From Gulosibacter molinativorax (lineage in GTDB: Bacteria; Actinomycetota; Actinomycetes; Actinomycetales; Microbacteriaceae): DNA of 64,000 nucleotides. The stretch is taken from contig NZ_CP028426.1 in NCBI RefSeq assembly GCF_003010915.2, positions 3,038,001-3,102,000 on the forward strand. Direction: 5' to 3'. The position numbers and the translations under genes are program-made. Shown in pieces: positions 1-8,916 of this stretch. The notes beneath the pieces were generated by a model. It made no database searches. It was not told the origin of the DNA and was given only the letters and a program-made list of their open reading frames with translations. How positions within the stretch are numbered: the first letter of the stretch is position 1; each line of letters starts with the position of its first letter.

Positions 1-30
1 CGCAGCGGAACGAAACTGGAACGCGCGTGA
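1..30 (+). CDS. 3' end of an upstream tad-cluster gene (partial)
   Basis: Frame 1 is open from the window edge and reads R-S-G-T-K-L-E-R-A then TGA at 28-30. The stop overlaps the GTG start of the next gene (GTGA), which is the usual translational coupling in tad operons. By position it is probably the CpaF/TadA-type secretion ATPase or a TadB protein, but nine residues cannot show which. Confidence 0.6.
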   Translation, partial: RSGTKLERA

Positions 31-1001
31 GCGCCCGCGACACCTATCCCGCCGAAGACGCCGCCGCGGTAGTGGAGCGGCTCGCCGCACTGCTCGCTGG
101 CGGCGGGGCGCCGGGGAACGCATGGAATCAGCTCGCGGAATTTTCAACGGCCGATGGCGATGGCGATGGCAACCGGCCCAGTCGGGGCCCACGATCTTGG
201 TTCCGGCGTCGACGACAATCGGCGCCCCCGGAGTCGGTGGAAACCCAGATCGCGCGCGAGGTCCGCGCAGGTGCCGATGCCGCCGAGCTGCTGCGCGTGC
301 ATCCGAACGCCGCATGGCGCGCGCTCGGGGCCACCTGGCGGCTCGCCGAGGCCACCGGTGCGCCGCTCGGGCCAGCCTTGCGCGAGCTCGCCGCGGGATT
401 TCGCGATATCGGGCAGTCAGAGCGTGAGGTCGCCATCGCGCTCGCTGCTCCGCAGGCGACGAGTCGGGTCGTGCTTGCGCTGCCGCTCGTCGGCCTCATC
501 CTCGGCGCGGTGCTGGGCTTCGATCCGCTCGGCGTCCTTTTCGGCGGACCAATCGGCTGGGCGCTGCTGGCGATCGGCGGCACGTTGCTCGCCGCGGGCT
601 GGTGGTGGAACCGTCGCCTTGTGAAGTCGGCGACGTCGAGGCCTGCGACGCCAGGATTCGGGCTCGACCTCGTCGCGATGGGGATGCTTGGCGGGAGCCC
701 AGCCAAGGGCGTGCGCGCGATGGTCGGCGATACGCTGCGCGGCTGGCGTCTCGAACCATCGGGCGTCGAACGCGCGGGTCCCGTCCTCGACCTCGCGATG
801 CGGGCGGGGGTTCCTGCGGCCGACCTCCTTCGTTCCGAAGCAACCCTGGAGCGGCGTCGCGCGCGGACTCAGGCGGCCAAAGCCGCTGCCCAGCTTGAGG
901 TAGGGCTCATGCTTCCGCTTGGGGTGTGCATCCTCCCCGCTTTTCTCGCGCTCGGGGTGGCCCCGATCGTAATTGCCGTGCTCGGACGAGTGCTCTTCTA
1001 G
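27..1001 (+). CDS. Type II secretion system F-family membrane protein (TadB/TadC-like)
   Basis: 324 aa. Inner-membrane platform protein expected to anchor a tad/Flp pilus machine. The N-terminal half has a soluble helical block (about residues 85-140, rich in L/A/E/R) followed by two hydrophobic segments near 148-170 and 175-197. A second helical block follows and a last hydrophobic segment covers about 293-322. This looks like two T2SSF-type halves in one chain, as in actinobacterial clusters of the Rv3654c-Rv3660c type. The GTG start overlaps the stop of the preceding frame, and the product is followed by a DUF4244 pilin-like gene, a TadE-like gene and a Rv3654c-like gene. Family call rests on topology plus context; no catalytic residues are expected. 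Confidence 0.8.
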   Translation: MSARDTYPAEDAAAVVERLAALLAGGGAPGNAWNQLAEFSTADGDGDGNRPSRGPRSWFRRRRQSAPPESVETQIAREVRAGADAAELLRVHPNAAWRALGATWRLAEATGAPLGPALRELAAGFRDIGQSEREVAIALAAPQATSRVVLALPLVGLILGAVLGFDPLGVLFGGPIGWALLAIGGTLLAAGWWWNRRLVKSATSRPATPGFGLDLVAMGMLGGSPAKGVRAMVGDTLRGWRLEPSGVERAGPVLDLAMRAGVPAADLLRSEATLERRRARTQAAKAAAQLEVGLMLPLGVCILPAFLALGVAPIVIAVLGRVLF

Positions 1002-1053
1002 CTTCCGAGCCCACACAGCGTGCCGTGCGACCAACCCACGAAAGGACCAACTC

Positions 1054-1272
1054 ATGGACCGAAACCCAGGAACCGTACTTGCCGGCATCCAATCCCGTGC
1101 ACGCCGAATGATTAGCCGAATCACTCACGATGACGAGGGCGCCGAGACCGCCGAGTATGCGATCGTCATCATGGCGGCGGTGGCGCTTGCGGGCGTGCTC
1201 GTTGTGGTCGTGCAGTCGGGCGCGGTCAGCTCGATCATCGAAGACCTCGTCGTCGGCGCGTTCACCGTATGA
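1054..1272 (+). CDS. DUF4244 / Flp-pilin-like small membrane protein
   Basis: 72 aa, ATG start at 1054 with GAAAGGA upstream. The motif GAETAEY (residues 29-35) has the Flp prepilin pattern G-x4-E-Y, so a prepilin peptidase would cut after Gly29. A single hydrophobic helix follows (about 36-56). A charged basic leader precedes the motif. Known family: DUF4244, found in actinobacterial tad clusters next to TadE-like genes. Likely the major or minor subunit of a surface fibre. The stop overlaps the next start (ATGA). An upstream in-frame ATG at 973 exists but has no convincing ribosome site and overlaps the previous gene. Confidence 0.85.
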   Translation: MDRNPGTVLAGIQSRARRMISRITHDDEGAETAEYAIVIMAAVALAGVLVVVVQSGAVSSIIEDLVVGAFTV

Positions 1273-1619
1273 TCCCGCGGTGGGTATGGCGGGCGCGCTC
1301 TGAGCGCGGTGGAGCCGCCGCCGAGTTTGCGGTCGCCATCCCCGCCGTCGTGCTCGTGCTCACGCTGTGCGTCGGCGCGGTCGTGAGCGCGAGCGCGTAC
1401 GTCCGGGTGCAGGATGCGGCCGGTGAGGCGGCGCGTCTGTCCGCCCGTGGGGATGCGCCGGACTCGGCGTTGTCGATCGCGGGCAGCGGTGCGAGTGTCG
1501 ACACCTGGGACTCAGGGGAGTTTCGTTGCGCGCGGGTGAGCGCGCCGATCACGATCGCGGGGATCACCGTCTCGGTCAGCGCCGAGGGAACATCCTGCGC
1601 GCTGCGCGACACCCGCTAG
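1269..1619 (+). CDS. TadE-like pseudopilin
   Basis: 116 aa. The ATG overlaps the DUF4244 stop by four bases. Residues 11-40 carry a basic start, then GGAAAEFAV (processing-site-like with Glu and Phe) and a long hydrophobic helix ending near 40. The rest is a small extracytoplasmic domain with two cysteines (in GEFRCARV and GTSCALR), which could form a disulphide. This is the normal size and build for TadE-family minor pilins in Actinobacteria. Its place between the DUF4244 gene and the Rv3654c-like gene supports the call. Confidence 0.8.
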   Translation: MIPRWVWRARSERGGAAAEFAVAIPAVVLVLTLCVGAVVSASAYVRVQDAAGEAARLSARGDAPDSALSIAGSGASVDTWDSGEFRCARVSAPITIAGITVSVSAEGTSCALRDTR

Positions 1620-1621
1620 CT

Positions 1622-1697
1622 CGGTGAGTAGCCGCGCAGCGGCGTATCGAAGCGGGCCCACGATACGGCCTTCGGCATACTCGGGAGCCGAAACTAC
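1622..1697 (+). repeat. Dispersed GAGTAG...GTATCGAA intergenic repeat, copy 1
   Basis: Intergenic block containing GTGAGTAGCCGCGCAGCGGC directly followed by GTATCGAAGCG, then a degenerate inverted partner (CGATACGG...CATACTCGGGAGCC). Related copies occur near 33850, 54900 and 58071-58192, always between genes. The GCCGCGCAGCGGC core is self-complementary. Looks like a REP-type extragenic palindrome. Confidence 0.7.
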
Positions 1698-1713
1698 TCG
1701 CAAGGAGACAAAC

Positions 1714-2073
1714 ATGGGCATCGCAAAAGCCCTCGCGAGGTTCAACAACGACGCCGGCAGCGGCTCGGTGCTCGCCCTCGCGATCATCGGCGCAACGGTG
1801 TCGATCGCGGTCGCCCTGCTCGCCGTCCTCGGCGCGTTCGCGGCGCACACTCAGGCCTCGGTGGCGGCGGATGCGGCGGCGCTCGCGGCCGCAGACACTG
1901 CGTCGTACCGAATTCCGGGTGACCCGTGCGCGCGGGCCGCGGAGGCGGCCGCACTCCATGGCGCAGCGCTCGGCAGCTGCGAGACAACCCGAACCGAGAG
2001 CCTCGTGACCGTCAGTACCGACCTTGGCTGGTTCGCGATCAGCGCATCCGCACTGGCAGGGTTGCCGCGATAG
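1714..2073 (+). CDS. Rv3654c-type TadE/TadG-like secretion-neighbourhood protein
   Basis: 119 aa. ATG at 1714 chosen because CAAGGAGA lies 8 bases upstream; longer readings run back through the repeat at 1622-1697. It opens with a basic stretch, then a Gly/Ser-rich turn (GSGSVLALAI) and one hydrophobic helix (about 20-45), followed by a run of alanines (QASVAADAAALAAADTA, about 50-66). This is the hallmark of the family called helicase/secretion-neighbourhood TadE-like. A cysteine pair (DPCARA and GSCETT) may form a disulphide. Last gene of the tad cluster. Confidence 0.75.
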   Translation: MGIAKALARFNNDAGSGSVLALAIIGATVSIAVALLAVLGAFAAHTQASVAADAAALAAADTASYRIPGDPCARAAEAAALHGAALGSCETTRTESLVTVSTDLGWFAISASALAGLPR

Positions 2074-2335
2074 TGCGTGCGTCGCCGGGTGCGCGCCGGT
2101 TCGTAACCGAGGCGGGAAATGGCGGGAGAACAAACGTTAAACCAAGCCCCACAATTGGCCACTTCCCAGCAGCAGATCTGCGCATCGACCGACGAAAATC
2201 GTCCCGCCTCTCTGGAATCGTGTTGTATGGTGCCCAGGTACGCGCTGTCGCAATTCGTTCAGTGCTGAATCTCTGCCTCGTATCTTCCCCCGATATATAA
2301 AAGAGGTACCGCCACACCCACTTGAGGAACGCAAT
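2074..2335. other. Noncoding gap between tad cluster and topA
   Basis: 262 bp without a supported gene. It must hold the topA promoter, but I see no convincing -35/-10 pair. There is an AT-rich patch CGATATATAAAAG near 2290-2302. The topA ribosome site GAGGA lies at 2324-2328, 7 bases before the TTG start. Confidence 0.5.
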
Positions 2336-5176
2336 TTGTCGAACTCACTCGTAATCGTTGAGTCTCCCACCAAGGTCAAGAGCATCTCGAAATACCTTGG
2401 TGATGGCTACACCGTGATGGCTTCGGTCGGTCACGTCCGAGACCTCATCGAGCCGAAGAATCTTCCCGCCGAACAGAAGCACGGCTCGCTCGGGAAGTTC
2501 TCCGTCGACGTCGAAAACGGCTTCCAGCCGTATTACGCGGTCTCGGATGCGAAGAAAAAGACGGTCACCGATCTCAAGCGGGCGCTCAAAGACGCGGACG
2601 AACTCATCCTCGCAACCGATGAAGACCGCGAGGGAGAGGCCATTGCGTGGCACCTCATGGAGGTGCTGAAGCCCAAGGTGCCAGTCAAGCGCATGGTCTT
2701 CCACGAGATCACCCAGGAGGCGATCGAAGAGGCCAAGGGCAAGACCCGCGACCTCGACGAGCACCTCGTCGACGCCCAGGAGACCCGCCGCATCCTCGAC
2801 CGCCTTTACGGCTACGAGATTTCGCCGGTGCTCTGGCGCAAGGTTGGCCCGGGCCTGTCTGCCGGCCGCGTGCAGTCTGCCGCGACCCGACTCATCGTCG
2901 ACCGCGAGCGCGAGCGCCTCTCGTTCGTCGCCGCGACCTATTGGGGCGTGGATGCGGACCTCAGCGCCGCGGGTCAGGGCTTCGGGGTGCGCCTCACGAA
3001 GCTTGGCGGGCAGCGGATCGCGACCGGCCGGGACTTCGACGACAACGGCAAGCTGAAGAATGACGCGCTCGTGCTCCTCGAGCCTGCAGCGACGACGCTC
3101 GAGGATGCGCTCAAGACTGGCGAGGTCAAGGTCACCGTCGCTTCGGTCGAGTCGAAGCCGTATACGCGCCGCCCGGCGGCACCGTTCACGACCTCGACGC
3201 TGCAGCAGGAGGCCTCGCGCAAGCTGCACTTCTCGGCCCGTCAGACGATGTCGGTCGCGCAGTCCCTGTACGAGAACGGCCACATCACCTATATGCGTAC
3301 CGACTCGTCGAACCTCTCGACGCAGGCGATTAGCGCCGCGCGCAAGCAGGCGAGCGAGCTGTACGGCGCCGACTCGATTCCCGACAAGCCGCGCTACTAC
3401 GGCAAGAACGCGAAGAACGCGCAGGAGGCGCACGAGGCGATCCGCCCGGCGGGTAGCGAATTCACGCGTCCGCGTGACCTCGTCGGCGTTGGCGATCAGG
3501 AGCGCAAGCTTTACGACCTCATCTGGAAGCGCACGGTCGCATCCCAGATGGCGGACGCTAAGGGGCAGACCGCGACCGTGACCCTGAACGGCTCGGCCGT
3601 CGACCTGCCGGACAGTGCGGGCACGGTCAGCCCGACGACGAGCGAATACCAGGTCTCGGGTACCGTCATCACGTTCCGCGGGTTCCTCGCCGCCTACGAA
3701 GAGGGCCGCGACGAGACCCGCGAGGGCAACGCGGATGGCAAGGAAGCAAAGCTGCCTCCGCTCAAGGAAGGCGAGCTGGTCGCCGTCGAGGGAGCCGAGG
3801 CGAAGTCGCACGAGACGAGCCCGCCGCCGCGCTACACCGAGGCGAGCCTCGTGAAGGTGCTCGACGAACTCGGCATCGGCCGCCCGTCGACGTACGCATC
3901 CATCATCGCGACGATCATGGACCGCGGGTACGCGAAGAAGCGCGGCAACGCGCTCGTGCCGGGCTGGACGGCGTTCAGCGTCGTGCGGCTGCTCGAGGAG
4001 CACTTCCAGGAGCTCGTGGAGTATGACTTCACCGCACAGATGGAGTCGGACCTCGACCACATTGCGTCCGGCGAGCAGGACCGCACCGAGTGGCTCGGCG
4101 AGTTCTACTTCGGCAGCGACGATCACCCGGGCCTGCGGAAGGTCATCGACAACCTCGGCGAGATTGATGCGCGTGCGATCAACTCGACGAAGCTCACCGA
4201 CACCGCGACCCTGCGCATTGGCCGCTACGGTCCGTACATCGAGGTCGTCGACCCGAATGCGGCGGAGGACGCAACCCCGCGCCGGATCAACATCCCGGAG
4301 GAACTCGCGCCGGACGAGCTCACGCCCGAGAAGGTGCAGGAGCTCATTGACGCGCCGGTCGTGACAGACCGCGTGTTGGGGCAGGACCCGGAGACCGGTC
4401 ACGACATCGTCGTGAAGGACGGCCGGTTCGGACCGTACGTGTCCGAGGTGCTGCCGGAACCCGAACCGACGGGCGACGCGAAGCCGAAGCGCAAGGCCGC
4501 GGCACCCAAGCCGCGCACCGCATCCCTGTTCAAGTCGATGCTGCCTGAGACCGTCACGTTCGATGACGCGATGAAGCTTCTCTCGCTGCCCCGCGTCGTG
4601 GGCGTCGAGGAGGAGACGGGCAAGGAAGTCACCGCGCAGAACGGCCGCTACGGTCCCTACCTGAAGAAGGGTACTGAGACGCGCACTCTGCCGGACGAAG
4701 ACTCGATCTTCACGATCGATATGCCGGGCGCGATTGAGTTGTTCTCCCAGCCGAAGTACCGCGGCCAGCAGTCGAAGAGCGTGTTGCTCGACTTCGGTGA
4801 GGCCGATCCGGTGTCGGAGAAGCCCGTCAAGCTTAAGGACGGCCGCTTCGGTCCGTACGTCACGGACGGCGAGACGAACGTCACCGTGCCGCGCGGGACC
4901 GACCCGATGACCATCACGTTCGCGCGTGCGGTGGAAATGATCGCGGAGAAGCGCGCGAAGGGCCCGGCGAAGAAGCGCACGACCACCGCCAAGAAGCCCG
5001 CAGCCAAGAAGCCCGCAGCGAAGAAGACAAGCACGGCGAAGACGACCACGGCGAAGAAGACCACCACGGCGGCCAAGAAACCGGCCGCGCGCACGACGGC
5101 GGCGAAGACCACGGCCGCGCGCACTACAGCCGCAAAGACCACCGCGGCCAACGCCGCAGAGACTGAGGAAAGCTAA
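2336..5176 (+). CDS. topA: DNA topoisomerase I (type IA)
   Basis: 946 aa. Relaxes negatively supercoiled DNA through a 5'-phosphotyrosine intermediate. TTG start with GAGGA 7 bases upstream; the protein opens SNSLVIVESPTKVKSISKYL, the classic Toprim start. Acidic Toprim residues are in ATDEDREGEAIAWHL. The catalytic tyrosine is in ITYMRTDSS (about residue 319). The C-terminal half has several GRYGPY/GRFGPYV modules (about 620-860), the Topo I C-terminal repeats, with no zinc fingers. It ends in a long Lys/Ala/Thr tail (about 880-946, KKPAAKKPAAKK type), as in mycobacterial TopA, where the tail helps DNA binding and strand passage. Followed at short spacing by tmk and holB. Confidence 0.98.
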   Translation: MSNSLVIVESPTKVKSISKYLGDGYTVMASVGHVRDLIEPKNLPAEQKHGSLGKFSVDVENGFQPYYAVSDAKKKTVTDLKRALKDADELILATDEDREGEAIAWHLMEVLKPKVPVKRMVFHEITQEAIEEAKGKTRDLDEHLVDAQETRRILDRLYGYEISPVLWRKVGPGLSAGRVQSAATRLIVDRERERLSFVAATYWGVDADLSAAGQGFGVRLTKLGGQRIATGRDFDDNGKLKNDALVLLEPAATTLEDALKTGEVKVTVASVESKPYTRRPAAPFTTSTLQQEASRKLHFSARQTMSVAQSLYENGHITYMRTDSSNLSTQAISAARKQASELYGADSIPDKPRYYGKNAKNAQEAHEAIRPAGSEFTRPRDLVGVGDQERKLYDLIWKRTVASQMADAKGQTATVTLNGSAVDLPDSAGTVSPTTSEYQVSGTVITFRGFLAAYEEGRDETREGNADGKEAKLPPLKEGELVAVEGAEAKSHETSPPPRYTEASLVKVLDELGIGRPSTYASIIATIMDRGYAKKRGNALVPGWTAFSVVRLLEEHFQELVEYDFTAQMESDLDHIASGEQDRTEWLGEFYFGSDDHPGLRKVIDNLGEIDARAINSTKLTDTATLRIGRYGPYIEVVDPNAAEDATPRRINIPEELAPDELTPEKVQELIDAPVVTDRVLGQDPETGHDIVVKDGRFGPYVSEVLPEPEPTGDAKPKRKAAAPKPRTASLFKSMLPETVTFDDAMKLLSLPRVVGVEEETGKEVTAQNGRYGPYLKKGTETRTLPDEDSIFTIDMPGAIELFSQPKYRGQQSKSVLLDFGEADPVSEKPVKLKDGRFGPYVTDGETNVTVPRGTDPMTITFARAVEMIAEKRAKGPAKKRTTTAKKPAAKKPAAKKTSTAKTTTAKKTTTAAKKPAARTTAAKTTAARTTAAKTTAANAAETEES

Positions 5177-5184
5177 TCGGCACG

Positions 5185-5838
5185 GTGACCACACGCGGGC
5201 TATTCATCACGTTCGAGGGCGGTGACGGGGCGGGAAAATCCACCCAGGTCGCCCTCCTCACCGAATACCTGCGGGGTCGCGGCCTCGAGGTGCTGCACAC
5301 GCGCGAGCCTGGCGGCACGGAGCTCGGCCTCGCGCTGCGGGAGGCCGTGCTGCACAGCAAGAACGAGATCGTTCCGCGCGCCGAGGCGCTTATCTACGCC
5401 GCCGATCGCGCCAACAACATCGCCACGCGGGTGCGCCCCGCGCTCGAGCGCGGTGAAATTGTGTTGCAGGACCGCTACCTTGACTCTTCGGTCGCGTATC
5501 AGGGTTCGGGTCGCGATCTCGGCGCCGACGAGATCCGCGACCTCTCGCTCTGGGCAACTGACGGGGTCCTCCCGGACATCACGGTGCTCCTCGACATCGA
5601 TCCGGTGGAGGGCCGTGCGCGCGTGACGGCGCAGCGCGGCGGCCTCGATCGACTCGAGGCGGAGGGGCGCGAGTTCCACGAACGCGTGCGCGCGACATTC
5701 CTCGCGCTCGCCGAGGCTGAGCCGCAGCGCTTTCTCGTGGTGGATGCGACGCTCGCGCCCGAGGTCATCGCCGCGCAGGTGCGTGCCCGGGTCGATGCGG
5801 CGCTCGCGGCCGCGCATCCCGGACAGGCCAGCGCGTGA
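5185..5838 (+). CDS. tmk: Thymidylate kinase
   Basis: 217 aa. Phosphorylates dTMP to dTDP with ATP in the cytoplasm. Walker A EGGDGAGKST at residues 11-20. TREPGGTELG follows as the dTMP-site motif, and DRYLDSSVAYQG near residue 96 is the family DRY block. The length is typical. GTG start 8 bp after the topA stop; its own stop overlaps the GTG of holB (GTGA). topA-tmk-holB is a conserved actinobacterial order. Confidence 0.96.
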   Translation: MTTRGLFITFEGGDGAGKSTQVALLTEYLRGRGLEVLHTREPGGTELGLALREAVLHSKNEIVPRAEALIYAADRANNIATRVRPALERGEIVLQDRYLDSSVAYQGSGRDLGADEIRDLSLWATDGVLPDITVLLDIDPVEGRARVTAQRGGLDRLEAEGREFHERVRATFLALAEAEPQRFLVVDATLAPEVIAAQVRARVDAALAAAHPGQASA

Positions 5839-7001
5839 GCGTGTGGAATGAGGTCGTCGGCCAGCCGCAAGCGGTCGAAACGCTTCAGCGCGCCGTGCGC
5901 GGCTCCGTTCGGGGGAGTGAAGATCAGCAGGCTTTCACCAACTCTTGGCTAATCACAGGGCCTCCGGGTTCGGGCCGCTCGACGGCCGCCTACGCGTTTG
6001 CGGCCGCGTTGCTGTGCCCGAACGGGGGCTGTGGGACGTGCGATTCTTGCATCCAGGTGCGGCAGCGCTCGCACCCCGACCTCACGGCCGTGGTCACCGA
6101 GACGCTGATCATCACGATCGACACCGCGCGCGAACTCGTGGCCCGCGCATCGCGATCCCCGATGAACTCGAACTACCGAGTCATCGTGGTCGAAGACGCC
6201 GACCGCATGATGGAACGCACCTCCAACACCCTGCTTAAGGCAATCGAGGAGCCCGAACCGACCACGGTGTGGGTGCTGTGCGCCCCGAGCGTGACCGACC
6301 TCTTGCCAACGATTCGCTCGCGCGTGCGCACCATCGGCCTCCATAGTCCGGCGGTCGAGGACGTCGCGGCGCTGCTCGTGCGCCGACACGCTGTCACGGA
6401 AGAGGTCGCGCTGCGGGCCGCCGCCGAGTCGCAGAGCCACGTCGGGATGGCCGCTCGGCTTGTCACGACGCCGGCCGCGTGGGAGCGCCGCGACCGCGCG
6501 CTGAACGGCGTGCTCGGGCTCCGCACGGTGGGGGATGCGGTGCGCAAGGCCGCCGAGTGGGTCGCGATCGCGGACGAGGACGGGAAAGCAGCTGCCGAGG
6601 ACCGCGACGAGAAGGAGCGGCAGGAGACCTTCCGCTCGCTCGGGCTGGATCCGAACCAGACCATCCCCCGACAGCTGCGCGGGGTGTTTCGCGAGCTCGA
6701 GGAGAACCAGAAGCGGCGCGCCAAGCGAGCCACGCTCGATGGCGTGGACCGCATCCTGACCGACGTGCAGTCGCTGTGGCGTGACACGCTCATGCTGCAG
6801 TTGGATGCCGGGGTACGCCTTGTGAACGAGACGCGGCGGCCTGAAATTGAATCTGCCGCCCGCTCAGGTCAGCCGTCGTCGACGATGGCTAGCATTGAGA
6901 GCATCAGCCTCGTGCGCGAACGGCTCGCCGCGAATGTCCCGCCAACCCTCGCGTTGGAGGGCCTGCTGGTTGGCTACGTCGCGAGACAAACACAGGCCTG
7001 A
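5835..7001 (+). CDS. holB: DNA polymerase III subunit delta-prime
   Basis: 388 aa. Clamp-loader subunit that positions the other subunits to load the sliding clamp. The P-loop-like segment GPPGSGRST (about residues 42-50) has Arg where ATP-hydrolysing loaders have Lys, consistent with the non-hydrolysing role of delta-prime. A four-cysteine zinc module follows (CPNGGCGTCDSC, about 61-72). The sensor region reads EDADRMMERTSNTLLKAIEEP. An acidic/basic helical insertion (about 245-275) precedes the C-terminal domain. Start overlaps the tmk stop, so translation is probably coupled. Confidence 0.94.
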   Translation: MSVWNEVVGQPQAVETLQRAVRGSVRGSEDQQAFTNSWLITGPPGSGRSTAAYAFAAALLCPNGGCGTCDSCIQVRQRSHPDLTAVVTETLIITIDTARELVARASRSPMNSNYRVIVVEDADRMMERTSNTLLKAIEEPEPTTVWVLCAPSVTDLLPTIRSRVRTIGLHSPAVEDVAALLVRRHAVTEEVALRAAAESQSHVGMAARLVTTPAAWERRDRALNGVLGLRTVGDAVRKAAEWVAIADEDGKAAAEDRDEKERQETFRSLGLDPNQTIPRQLRGVFRELEENQKRRAKRATLDGVDRILTDVQSLWRDTLMLQLDAGVRLVNETRRPEIESAARSGQPSSTMASIESISLVRERLAANVPPTLALEGLLVGYVARQTQA

Positions 7002-7021
7002 GGGCCGGATGGAGGACCCCG

Positions 7022-8674
7022 ATGACCGTTCGTACCCGGCGAGGGCGTGCCCGAGTGCTGGCCGCAGGGGCGATGGCCACGGCGGCGATGATGGCACTCA
7101 GCGGCTGCGTCATGATCCAGGAGCTCAGCGCACCGACGAGCCCCGGGCAGAGTGATGCACCTCTCGGCGAGAACGAACGCGGGGAAGCACAGGGCGAGGG
7201 CAATCTGTATGACGGTGGCCTCGACCCGGCGCTTGTCGAGCTCTATGAACAATCCGTAGAGTGGGGGCCCTGCCCTGAGGATTACGGTGCGGGCGCCGAC
7301 GTCGAATGCGCCACTGTTTTGGCACCAATGAACTGGGGTACGCCAGAAGCGCACGAGCCGATTGAACTCGCACTCGTTCGCCTCCCCGCGGAGGGCGAAT
7401 CGAAGGGTTCGCTCTTCACGAACCCCGGCGGCCCGGGGGCGAGCGGCGTCGACTTCGTCGCGCTGTCCGGCAGCTACTTCTTCTCGGATGCGCTTCGCGA
7501 GAACTACGACATCGTCGGCTGGGATCCGCGCGGCGTTGGGCACTCGAGCGCGGTCGAATGCCGCGACGACGCGGGGATGGACGAGTACATCTACGGTGTG
7601 CCCGAGAACGCCGCGTCCATGAGCGAATCGGAATCCTTCGAGTGGTCGCGTCAGCAGGCCATCCAGTTCGGCGCCGACTGCCTCGAGAAGACCGGACCCC
7701 TGCTCGAGTACGTTGACACACAGTCGACGGTCAACGACCTCGACATGCTGCGCGCCATCGTAGGCGATTCGGCGCTGAACTACTTTGGGTTGTCCTACGG
7801 CACCGACATCGGGGCGCAATACATTGATCGCTTCCCCGACCGGGTCGGCCGAATCGTGCTGGACGGCGCGACCGACCCGACCGTGCCAGTGTTCGACGTG
7901 ATCATCGACCAGCAAGAGAAGTTTGCGGATGCGACGCTCGCGTACCTCGAGGACTGCTTTACTTCGGAGGCGTGCCCGTTCGACCCGAACGCGGGTACTG
8001 AAGGCGCGATCGCGGACATCCAGGCGATGATGGATAACGTCGACGAGACGCTGCCGGTCGCCGCGGACGGACGGGTGCTGACGTCGGGCGTGATCAACTC
8101 CGCGATTACGGCGACGATGTACTCGGAGGACAGCTGGCCCTACCTCACCCAGGCGTTCTCCGCCTGGATGCAGGAACAAAATTCCGCGGTGTTCTTCGCA
8201 CTCTCGGATTCTTACTACGGGCGCATGCCGGACGGCAGCTACGACTCGAACATGTTTGAGGCGTTCCCCGCGATCAACTGCCTCGACTACCCGCTCGTGA
8301 CCGACGAGGCCACGATCCGCGACTTCAACCAGCGGCTCTCGGAGGTCACGCTCTTCGGGAGCGAATACAGTGAGCAAGAGATGCTGATCGGCGACCTGCA
8401 GTGCGAGAACTGGCCGTTCAAGTCCCGCGTCCAGGCCCAACAGCCTGTCCAGGGCGTGGGGGCGCCCCCGGTCCTCGTGGTCGCCACGACGAATGACCCG
8501 GCGACGCCGTTCAAGTGGGCCGTCGCCGTGGCCGACCAACTCGAATCGGCGGTGCTGATCGAGTTCGAGGGCGAGGGGCACATCGCCTATAGCCAGGGTG
8601 ACTCGTGCGTCGTGACCGCGGTTGACCGCTACTTCATCGAAGGTGACGTGCCGCCGGGCGGCCTCAAGTGCTAG
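7022..8674 (+). CDS. Secreted alpha/beta-hydrolase lipoprotein, TAP-like peptidase
   Basis: 550 aa. Start ATG has GGAGGA 5 bases upstream. An Arg-rich n-region, hydrophobic stretch and lipobox LSGC (Cys near residue 29) predict a lipoprotein anchored outside the membrane. Nucleophile elbow GLSYGTD puts the catalytic Ser at about residue 258; the oxyanion region is NPGGPGASG. The C-terminal block (VLVVATTNDPATPF then GEGHIAYSQG) supplies the expected Asp and His of the TAP-like C-terminal domain. Relatives are tripeptidyl aminopeptidases of Streptomyces. Likely trims peptides at the cell surface; actual substrate unknown. Confidence 0.88.
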   Translation: MTVRTRRGRARVLAAGAMATAAMMALSGCVMIQELSAPTSPGQSDAPLGENERGEAQGEGNLYDGGLDPALVELYEQSVEWGPCPEDYGAGADVECATVLAPMNWGTPEAHEPIELALVRLPAEGESKGSLFTNPGGPGASGVDFVALSGSYFFSDALRENYDIVGWDPRGVGHSSAVECRDDAGMDEYIYGVPENAASMSESESFEWSRQQAIQFGADCLEKTGPLLEYVDTQSTVNDLDMLRAIVGDSALNYFGLSYGTDIGAQYIDRFPDRVGRIVLDGATDPTVPVFDVIIDQQEKFADATLAYLEDCFTSEACPFDPNAGTEGAIADIQAMMDNVDETLPVAADGRVLTSGVINSAITATMYSEDSWPYLTQAFSAWMQEQNSAVFFALSDSYYGRMPDGSYDSNMFEAFPAINCLDYPLVTDEATIRDFNQRLSEVTLFGSEYSEQEMLIGDLQCENWPFKSRVQAQQPVQGVGAPPVLVVATTNDPATPFKWAVAVADQLESAVLIEFEGEGHIAYSQGDSCVVTAVDRYFIEGDVPPGGLKC

Positions 8675-8708
8675 CCTCGCGGCCGGCGCTCGCCTTCGGG
8701 TAACCGAT

Positions 8709-8739
8709 TTGGCACGAGCCCCCGGAAATGCGTTATAGT
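8709..8739 (+). promoter_or_regulatory. Likely promoter of tRNA-Thr
   Basis: TTGGCA at 8709-8714 and TATAGT at 8734-8739, spacing about 18-19 bp, 28 bp ahead of the tRNA. Good match to a housekeeping sigma promoter in a stretch that is otherwise GC-rich. Confidence 0.55.
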
Positions 8740-8766
8740 TGCGTGTCGCATGCTTCGCACGCGCAG

Positions 8767-8839
8767 GCCGCCTTAGCTCAGTCGGTAGAGCGATTCACTC
8801 GTAATGAATAGGTCACCAGTTCGATTCTGGTAGGCGGCT
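8767..8839 (+). tRNA. tRNA-Thr (anticodon CGT)
   Basis: A full cloverleaf can be folded by eye. The acceptor stem GCCGCCT pairs with AGGCGGC (8832-8838). The D arm is GCTC/GAGC, the anticodon stem ATTCA/TGAAT with loop CTCGTAA, and the T arm ACCAG-TTCGATT-CTGGT. Anticodon CGT reads ACG, so threonine. The discriminator base is T and no CCA is encoded. Confidence 0.96.
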
Positions 8840-8846
8840 CCGACAA

Positions 8847-8893
8847 AAATGATCCGGCCCGGATGCTTTCAGAGCATCCGGGCCGGATCATTT
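8847..8893. terminator. Strong bidirectional terminator
   Basis: Perfect 21-bp inverted repeat around the 5-nt loop TTCAG, with A-rich left and T-rich right ends (AAAAATGATCC ... GGATCATTT). It sits 8 bp after the tRNA and just before the convergent exporter gene, so it can stop transcription from both sides. Confidence 0.9.
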
Positions 8894-8916
8894 GCATTGC
8901 TGCTTAGCCGCGGCCG

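Noticed and set aside
2290..2302. TATATAAAAG as the topA -10 box
   Set aside because: AT-rich but without a matching -35 at 16-18 bp and only 34 bp from the start codon; possible but not supported enough to list as a promoter.
2345..5194. A 949-codon open frame antisense to topA
   Set aside because: It mirrors codon positions of topA in high-GC DNA, is Arg/Leu-rich with no domain I recognise, and topA itself has every family motif.
6973..8581. A 535-codon antisense frame over the TAP-like hydrolase
   Set aside because: Codon shadow of a gene with clear lipobox and catalytic motifs on the plus strand.
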